From: JACRDV01 sp024860865 [NCBI: Methanobacteriota archaeon]
GTDB taxonomy: Archaea; JACRDV01
DNA length: 10,951 bases
Assembly: GCA_024860865.1 (NCBI GenBank)
Contig: JACRDV010000009.1
Location: 1-10,951, forward strand
Direction: 5' to 3'
In this document: piece by piece, positions 6,592 through 10,951 of the stretch
How positions within the stretch are numbered: the first letter of the stretch is position 1
Layout: the number at the start of each line of letters is the position of its first letter
Made by a program: the position numbers and the translations under genes
The notes under the pieces: generated by a model
What the model saw: only the letters and a program-made list of their open reading frames with translations
Databases searched by the model: none
What the model was told of the DNA's origin: nothing

Positions 6592-7281
6592 ATGGGTGGT
6601 TGTTTGGATCTAATTTCCATTGTTTTTATTTTTACTGCAGGCATGCTTTCTTTCCTTAATCCGTGCAGTTATCCTATGTTGCCATCATATGTATCCTACT
6701 ATATAGCAAGAGAAGACACCTTAAAAAATAAGATCTCAGTAGAACTAGTCGCTTTGAATGGAATATTTTCTGGCTTGGTAACAACTCTTGGATTTATTTT
6801 AGTGTTTGGTTTATTTGGAATATTGATCATTACTATCGGGCAAGGATTGATGCAGTTTGCTCCTATTTTTGTTCCATTTACTGGAGTAGTGCTTTTACTG
6901 CTTGGAATATTAATGTTTACAAACATTTCATTATCATTTGCTGTTCCTTTAAAATCGCCGATGCAAAAGGGATTAATTGGATTGTTTTTCTTCGGCATAA
7001 TTTATGCGCTTGCAGCAATTGGGTGTGCATTTCCAATTTTCCTTACAGTAGTTACTGTTGCGCTGACATCAGGACCTGTTTCTGGCTTTTTAACATTCTT
7101 AATTTATGCTCTTGGCATGGGTTCATTAATGGTCCCAATCGCTTTGTTAATTGCAACATCTAAGAGTTTAGTGCTAAAGTATATAGAGTCTTTAATACCC
7201 CACATCAAAAAAATTAGTGGAATCATACTTATTTTAATGGGCATATATCAGTTTTATTACTATTTTGCGATTTTACGATAA
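6592..7281 (+). CDS. ccdA: CcdA-type thiol-disulfide electron transporter
   Basis: Six-helix membrane protein of the CcdA/DsbD transmembrane family, which carries reducing equivalents from cytoplasmic thioredoxin to extracytoplasmic thiol proteins. Numbering one residue before this ATG, helices lie at about 9-38, 52-82, 86-110, 128-157, 160-188 and 205-227. The two redox cysteines are in the expected places: FLNPCSYPML (about Cys26, helix 1) and AIGCAFP (about Cys146, helix 4). Length (about 229) fits stand-alone CcdA. Start options: ATG 6592, in-frame TTG 6589, or TTG 6604 with GGGTGG before it. No thioredoxin-like or cytochrome c partner lies in the window, so the final acceptor is unknown. 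Confidence 0.85.
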   Translation: MGGCLDLISIVFIFTAGMLSFLNPCSYPMLPSYVSYYIAREDTLKNKISVELVALNGIFSGLVTTLGFILVFGLFGILIITIGQGLMQFAPIFVPFTGVVLLLLGILMFTNISLSFAVPLKSPMQKGLIGLFFFGIIYALAAIGCAFPIFLTVVTVALTSGPVSGFLTFLIYALGMGSLMVPIALLIATSKSLVLKYIESLIPHIKKISGIILILMGIYQFYYYFAILR

Positions 7282-7312
7282 AAGATTAAATCATAGAACA
7301 AAGTGTGATTTT

Positions 7313-7477
7313 ATGAGAAAGTCACGAAAACTAAAAAAGCGTTTTAAGAAAATTGATCTTAAACACTTAGATGAGTTAATTGAATCTCGGAAACGCTTCA
7401 CTTTTGAACAAATGTTAGCAATGTGCGATGAGGCTAGGAAGCTGAGGGGTTTTGTTGTTAAAAGACATCATAATTGA
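7313..7477 (+). CDS. Small basic protein, candidate antitoxin partner of the nucleotidyltransferase
   Basis: 54 residues from ATG 7313, with GTGAT three bases upstream. The frame is open further up to 7265, but that start would overlap ccdA. It has a strongly basic N-terminus (RKSRKLKKRFKK), then LDELIESRKRFTFEQMLAMCDEARKLRGF, mostly helical. Its 3' end overlaps the next gene by 26 bases, which implies translational coupling. Small helical proteins encoded just upstream of solitary nucleotidyltransferases often act as antitoxins; that role is inferred from position only. No known domain recognised. Confidence 0.55.
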   Translation: MRKSRKLKKRFKKIDLKHLDELIESRKRFTFEQMLAMCDEARKLRGFVVKRHHN

Positions 7478-7979
7478 TGCTGTTAAAATTTTTGAAAAAT
7501 TGAAAATCAATTATGCGTTGGTTGGAGGATGTGCAGGATTAGCACATGGATCTTCTTATTTGACATATGATGTGGATTTTATTGTCGACAGGGTTACCTC
7601 AGACCTGATAAAAAAATTGATATCGGTTGGATTTAAACCATCTTTTAACATAGAGGACATGGTTAAGTTAGAACATGGAAATTTTAAGCGAGAAGATGGA
7701 GATATTCATTTAATGAGAAAAAAAGTCAGCAGCATTCGGACAATTATTGGAAAGATCAATTCTACCAGTGTTCAGGTTTGCTCAGCTGAGGACTATATTA
7801 TCATGTTGGCAACCGCTTGGAGAGTAGGTGATGAGAATCGATGTATCGAGATGGCTAGGATGTATAAAAATAAATTAGATTTAGATTATCTATTAGAAAA
7901 AGCCAAACGAAAAAATGTTCTCAACAGGGTGCAAGAGATCTTAAAATCAGCAGAGATTCAGATAAAGCGAAAACAATAG
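7452..7979 (+). CDS. DUF6036/AbiEii-like nucleotidyltransferase
   Basis: 175 residues from TTG 7452; TTG 7455 has better spacing to the GAGGGG upstream. The core YALVGGCAGLAHGSSYLTYD followed by VDFIVDR is the GG...(6-10)...DxD signature of the nucleotidyltransferase fold, with the catalytic pair in DVD (about residues 40-42). A later DGDIHLM may give the third acidic residue. The C-terminus has the VCSAEDYIIMLATAWR and LDLDYLLEKAKRK helices seen in DUF6036 and AbiEii-like proteins. These enzymes transfer nucleotides to RNA or protein, and several are toxins. The overlapping small upstream gene fits a toxin-antitoxin module. The substrate cannot be read from the sequence. Confidence 0.75.
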   Translation: MLLKDIIIDAVKIFEKLKINYALVGGCAGLAHGSSYLTYDVDFIVDRVTSDLIKKLISVGFKPSFNIEDMVKLEHGNFKREDGDIHLMRKKVSSIRTIIGKINSTSVQVCSAEDYIIMLATAWRVGDENRCIEMARMYKNKLDLDYLLEKAKRKNVLNRVQEILKSAEIQIKRKQ

Positions 7980-8047
7980 AAGAGAGAAATTTCATTTCAA
8001 TGTAAACAACCGTCGGTCAAAGCAAATAGACTGGAATTCTCTCTTTC
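7979..8047 (+). other. Inverted repeat between the nucleotidyltransferase gene and ilvD
   Basis: The arms AAGAGAGAAATT (around 7981-7992) and AATTCTCTCTTT (8035-8046) can pair over about ten bases with one slip, enclosing a 42-base loop that includes ACCGTCGGT. It could end upstream transcription or shape the ilvD leader. There is no clear T-run, so it is not called a terminator. Confidence 0.35.
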
Positions 8048-8100
8048 AAACTAATAAATTTGACTCTGAATAGGCGATTAAAGTTGAGAGAGTGATGTGT

Positions 8101-9753
8101 ATGAGATTAAGGAGCGATGCTCTAAAGAAAGGAATTGAGAGGTTACCCCACAGATCATTATTAAAAGCAGTTGGGTTGTCTGATGAAGATTTGGAAAAGC
8201 CATTTATTGGAATTGCTAATTCTTGGAATGAAATCGTTCCGGGACACATCCATTTAGATAAATTAGCGAAAGAAGTGAAAAAAGGGATAAGGCAGGCTGG
8301 CGGAGTCCCATTCGAATTCAATACAATAGCTGTTTGTGATGGGCTCGCGATGGGAGTTGGGATGCAATATTCACTTCCTTCCAGAGAAATAATTGCAGAC
8401 TCAATAGAAATAATGATTCAAGCTCATTGTTTTGATGGTTGGGTTGGAATCACGAATTGCGATAAGATAACACCTGGAATGTTAATGGCTGCTGGAAGGT
8501 TAGATATCCCGTGCATCATTTTGACAGGAGGCCCTATGAGACCGGGTGAATATAAAGGAAGGAAACTTGATGTAATAACGTGTTTTGAAGTTGTAGGAGA
8601 ATTAAAGGCAAACAAAATTACAGAGGAGGAGGCGAAGGAAATAGAAAATCGCGCGTGTCCTGGTGCAGGTAGTTGTGCAGGTCTTTTCACTGCGAATACT
8701 ATGGCTTGTGTAACTGAAGCATTGGGTATGTCATTGCCAGGCTGCGGTAGCTCTCATGCCGAAGATAAGAAAAAATATGAAATTGCAGAGAATTCAGGCA
8801 TTCAAATTATGAAACTACTCAAAGATGAGATTATACCTTCAAAAATTATGACGAAAAAAGCTTTTGAAAATGCAGTTAGAGTTGATATGGCCCTTGGGGG
8901 ATCAACTAATACAGTTTTGCATTTACCAGCAATTGCAAATGAGTTAAACATTGAACTAAAACTTGAGATATTCGATAAACTTAGTCGAGAGACTCCGCAC
9001 CTTTGCGATTTAAGGCCAGGAGGTCCATATTTTCTCTATGATTTTGAACAGGCAGGTGGAGTTCCAGCTTTAATGAAAAGGCTAGAGAAAAATCTTAACC
9101 TTGATGTTTTGACAGTTACTAGAAAAACTCTGCGAGAAAACTTGAGAGATATTAAAATTTTGAATGAAGAAGTTATTCGGCCTCTTAATAACCCAATCCA
9201 TGCTGAAGGCGGAATTGCAATTCTTAAAGGAAATATAGCACCAAATGGAGCAGTAGTTAAACAAACAGCAGTAGATCCAAAAATTCTAAAACACAAAGGG
9301 CCGGCAAGAGTTTTTAACTCTGAAGGAGAAGCAATGAGTGCTATCTTAAATAAAAGAATTCGGCCAGGCGATGTTGTGGTGATAAGATACGTTGGGCCTA
9401 AAGGAGCTCCTGGGATGCCTGAGATGCTAGCACCTACTTCCGCAATAGTAGGTTTTGGATTAGGGACTTCGGTAGCATTAATAACAGATGGAAGATTTTC
9501 TGGTGGAACTAGAGGTTTGTGCGTTGGGCATGTGTCTCCAGAAGCATATGAAGCAGGACAAATAGCTGCTGTGAAGGAAGGCGATATAATAGAGATCGAT
9601 GTTCCAAACCGAAAAATCAATGTGAAATTATCTGAAGAGGAACTTAAAAAAAGATTGGCAAAGTTTCAACTGCCAAAAAGAAAACTGACCGGAGTGTTAG
9701 CAAGATATTCAAAGTTTGTCAGATCTGCTGATAAAGGGGCTATTCAACTCTAA
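8101..9753 (+). CDS. ilvD: Dihydroxy-acid dehydratase
   Basis: Converts 2,3-dihydroxy-isovalerate and 2,3-dihydroxy-3-methylvalerate to the 2-oxo acids in valine, leucine, isoleucine and pantothenate synthesis; cytoplasmic iron-sulfur enzyme. 550 residues, a full-length family member. Seen: [22 protein letters not shown] (Cys79), NCDKITPGM (Cys120), [16 protein letters not shown] (Cys186, Cys192), [38 protein letters not shown] and [11 protein letters not shown]. The VPGHIHLD block without an N-terminal cysteine and the VCDG cysteine are archaeal-type. ATG 8101 is preferred over 8092 because GTGAT lies seven bases upstream and family members begin close to RSDxxKKG. Odd: the loop usually reading MGHxGM is MGVGM here, one residue shorter and without the His. 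A weak TATA-like AATAAATTT lies near 8051. Confidence 0.96.
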   Translation: MRLRSDALKKGIERLPHRSLLKAVGLSDEDLEKPFIGIANSWNEIVPGHIHLDKLAKEVKKGIRQAGGVPFEFNTIAVCDGLAMGVGMQYSLPSREIIADSIEIMIQAHCFDGWVGITNCDKITPGMLMAAGRLDIPCIILTGGPMRPGEYKGRKLDVITCFEVVGELKANKITEEEAKEIENRACPGAGSCAGLFTANTMACVTEALGMSLPGCGSSHAEDKKKYEIAENSGIQIMKLLKDEIIPSKIMTKKAFENAVRVDMALGGSTNTVLHLPAIANELNIELKLEIFDKLSRETPHLCDLRPGGPYFLYDFEQAGGVPALMKRLEKNLNLDVLTVTRKTLRENLRDIKILNEEVIRPLNNPIHAEGGIAILKGNIAPNGAVVKQTAVDPKILKHKGPARVFNSEGEAMSAILNKRIRPGDVVVIRYVGPKGAPGMPEMLAPTSAIVGFGLGTSVALITDGRFSGGTRGLCVGHVSPEAYEAGQIAAVKEGDIIEIDVPNRKINVKLSEEELKKRLAKFQLPKRKLTGVLARYSKFVRSADKGAIQL

Positions 9754-9881
9754 AAATGAAATCAATTTAATTGGGAGCAATTCTTGAAGCATTAGGGTCA
9801 ATTCAAAAGATAGGCAGAATTTGATCTTATTTTCAAGTTTTAACGAATTTTTAGCAAAAATAAATTAGCTGTAGCAAGGTT

Positions 9882-9897
9882 AAAAAAACAAAAAACC
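9882..9897 (-). terminator. Oligo-T terminator of the large RNA candidate
   Basis: TTTTTTGTTTTTTT follows the 3' arm of helix P1 (GGTGCAG, ending at 9902) after about five bases on the minus strand, as in archaeal intrinsic termination. Confidence 0.55.
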
Positions 9898-10050
9898 AGA
9901 TCTGCACCAAATATCCGGCTTGTTCCAACCGACTCCTATTAAGGCAGTAACCGAGTCCTACCTTAAAGGGATTCCAGCTTTGTCAATCAGAACTTCACTG
10001 CGAGTCTCTCGGGCCCACAGTTTGCCTGCTGATTCCGGTCGGTGCAGACA
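9882..10050 (-). ncRNA. Structured RNA candidate of about 165 nt, unknown class
   Basis: On the minus strand a TATA-like box at 10079-10072 precedes the start by about 25 bases, and a T-tract at 9897-9882 follows the closing helix. Helices seen: P1 CTGCACC (10047-10041) with GGTGCAG (9908-9902); its extension CCGG (10038-10035) with CCGG (9918-9915); P2 AATCAG (10034-10029) with CTGATT (9990-9985), enclosing ACTG/CAGT and a CGAG-AGA-CTCG hairpin; and a pseudoknot made from TTAAGGTA/TGCCTTAA and GACTC/GAGTC at 9966-9931. It is far more GC-rich than its flanks. RNase P, SRP, 5S and tRNA signatures are absent. No minus-strand gene follows it (ilvD converges), so it is not a riboswitch leader. 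Confidence 0.65.
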
Positions 10051-10071
10051 ACTAATAATGGATGCACATTA

Positions 10072-10079
10072 TACTTAAA
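10072..10079 (-). promoter_or_regulatory. TATA box of the large RNA candidate
   Basis: TTTAAGTA on the minus strand, preceded by an A-rich run that could serve as the TFB-binding element. It lies about 25 bases before the first base of helix P1 at 10047. Confidence 0.5.
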
Positions 10080-10249
10080 CTTTTTTTGAAACAATAAATG
10101 CAAATAAACAAATTATTATTTGAAAAATTTCAATATTCTTTTAAAAGTTTGTGTTTGATTTTTGTTGTTCCAGTGGAAATAAAGTATCTTTATTTAAATT
10201 TTTCTTTTTAATTTTTAATTTTAATCACTTAATAAAAATTTTCGGGCAA

Positions 10250-10557
10250 AAAATTTTCTTTCAACTCAATCGCTATCTACGGTGGATTATCCTTGCCTTT
10301 TACTCAGCAGAAAAAAGCAAAGAAAGATTGGATTGGAATGCGACGAGGCATCCGAAAAAGGTAGGACAAATTGCTTTTTTCGGAACTGATGAGCTTATAG
10401 TTATTGATAAATGGGGAACTGTTGCATCGATAACCAGTGAGTACTCAAGAGCCTTATGACTCTCTTATCCCTATATTTCAAGAGGAATTAATATCAAAAT
10501 AGTGGATTCTAGGAAGGGCAAAATATTGGGTAAGGTTAGTGAACTACCTACTGGCTA
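10250..10557 (+). pseudogene. Protein remnant with in-frame stop, family unknown
   Basis: One frame reads YLRWIILAFYSAEKSKERLD, then VGQIAFFGTDELIVIDKWGT, meets a TGA at 10457-10459, and continues INIKIVDSRKGKILGKVSELPTG to a TAA at 10557. Both halves look like real protein, with alternating beta-strand patterns that could come from a beta-propeller, but the family is not recognisable. There is no credible start: the open frame reaches back to a GTG at 10151 through low-complexity Phe/Leu/Asn codons. Best seen as debris next to the TnpB remnant. Confidence 0.3.
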
Positions 10558-10670
10558 AAGCTAATGGCTTGAAGGCGGAGCTGGAGGCTTTTGTATTCTT
10601 GATCTAAAATTTGCTTCTTAATTTTTGTTAAAGCAACAACCTTTGCTTTTATTGTTTTCTTAACTTCCAT
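10548..10670 (-). pseudogene. TnpB-like N-terminal remnant (IS605/IS607 family)
   Basis: 40 residues from ATG 10670: MEVKKTIKAKVVALTKIKKQ, then ILDQEYKSLQ and a stop. The pattern of a short beta strand rich in Lys/Val, a LTKIKKQxLDxEY helix and then a Leu-rich helix matches the start of archaeal TnpB proteins, which are about 400 residues long. The RuvC-like and zinc-finger parts are missing. A TATA box (TTAAATAA, 10701-10694) sits about 27 bases before the ATG, as for a leaderless gene. No matching TnpA or clear element ends were found. The match rests on a short stretch, so it could also be an unrelated small gene. Confidence 0.45.
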
Positions 10671-10693
10671 GGTTTTAAACTGAAACATAAATT

Positions 10694-10701
10694 TTATTTA
10701 A
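10694..10701 (-). promoter_or_regulatory. TATA box ahead of the TnpB-like remnant
   Basis: TTAAATAA on the minus strand, preceded by GGAAATTG. Spacing to the ATG at 10670 predicts a leaderless transcript. The stretch 10702-10805 holds no gene I can support. Confidence 0.4.
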
Positions 10702-10805
10702 CAATTTCCGAACAAAAAACAAGTGGAGAGAGGTGACCGAAAGTATTGCAATCCATCTCTCAGCTAAAGCAAAGAGTATTCCTTGCAAAGTTATTAATAA
10801 ACAAT

Positions 10806-10949
10806 CTACTTCAATAGCATCAATTCCATTTCGTCGCCGTCCACGCTGAGAAGCACGCTGTCCAGACCGCTGCCAGCTACAAGGAAGCTGAGCGGATGTG
10901 TGCTGGTGTTGTAGGTGATATTTTGAGGCGAATCTATTTTTATGCTCGG
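10806..10949 (-). CDS. C-terminal piece of a secreted Ig-like repeat protein, 5' partial
   Basis: The frame enters from the right edge and stops at 10806. It reads IKIDSPQNITYNTSTHPLSF, then LVAGSGLDSVLLSVDGDE, then a short tail. SPQNxTYNTSxxPLxF followed by a YSLDG-like strand is the beginning of an Ig-like domain common in archaeal cell-surface proteins. The domain should run on for about 40 more residues, so the protein looks cut short. The codons are clearly more GC-rich than the neighbouring DNA, up to the stop. Only 47 residues are visible; the rest lies outside the window. Confidence 0.6.
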   Translation of the reverse strand, partial: PSIKIDSPQNITYNTSTHPLSFLVAGSGLDSVLLSVDGDEMELMLLK

Positions 10950-10951
10950 CG

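Noticed and set aside
9036-9620. A 194-residue minus-strand open frame
   Set aside because: It lies wholly inside ilvD and is rich in Pro/Ser/Ile as expected for the antisense of a coding frame.
10026-10045. SRP helix 8 motif (GGAA followed by AGCAG) in the large RNA
   Set aside because: The GGAA is not closed by a helix and the RNA is far too short for an archaeal SRP RNA.
10026-10056. Plus-strand H/ACA RNA, because GGTGCAG is followed by ACA
   Set aside because: Promoter and T-tract both point to the minus strand, and no pseudouridylation pocket with a k-turn was seen.
10731-10785. IS200/IS605 left-end hairpin (GAGAGA/TCTCTC) near the TnpB remnant
   Set aside because: Only six paired bases with a 24-base loop and no matching right end.

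Overview
The window looks like part of an AT-rich archaeal chromosome. Evidence seen in the sequence: Shine-Dalgarno motifs of the GTGAT/GGTGAT type (before cysS, ilvD and small genes), TATA-like boxes 25-30 bases before starts, oligo-T terminators, frequent TTG starts, an archaeal-type IlvD, and a DUF5678 gene beside a decayed clan AA aspartic protease. The surface-protein styles (LamG-like, TIG-like and an SPQN..TY Ig-like domain) would fit a Bathyarchaeia-like Thermoproteota genome, but that placement is an inference.

Layout. Positions 1-2734 hold the 3' end of a secreted LamG-like protein, a multi-pass membrane protein whose last helix seems cut off by a frameshift, and a DUF3800-like RNase-H-fold protein. 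Positions 2720-3711 are a decayed stretch: a GC-rich structured RNA candidate on the minus strand, a frameshifted TIG-domain remnant, and a retropepsin-like aspartic protease with at least two frameshifts. Positions 3726-4964 carry four tiny genes: two DUF5678-like genes on the minus strand around two charged coiled-coil genes on the plus strand. Positions 5060-9753 are the conserved core: cysS (minus), divergent ccdA, a small basic gene overlapping a nucleotidyltransferase gene (candidate toxin-antitoxin pair), and ilvD. Positions 9754-10951 are again accessory: a second, larger structured RNA candidate (minus) with its own promoter and oligo-T end, a protein remnant, a 40-residue TnpB-like remnant, and a truncated surface-protein tail running off the right edge.

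How parts may work together. CysS (translation) and IlvD (branched-chain amino acid synthesis) are ordinary housekeeping enzymes, and CcdA moves reducing power across the membrane; they do not form one pathway. The most promising unexplained signals are the two free-standing GC-rich RNAs at about 2722-2821 and 9882-10050. Each has a TATA box the right distance upstream, a closing helix and a T-tract on the same strand, and I could match neither to tRNA, 5S rRNA, SRP RNA or RNase P RNA. The larger one also contains a convincing H-type pseudoknot. No CRISPR array, rRNA, tRNA or intact transposon was seen.
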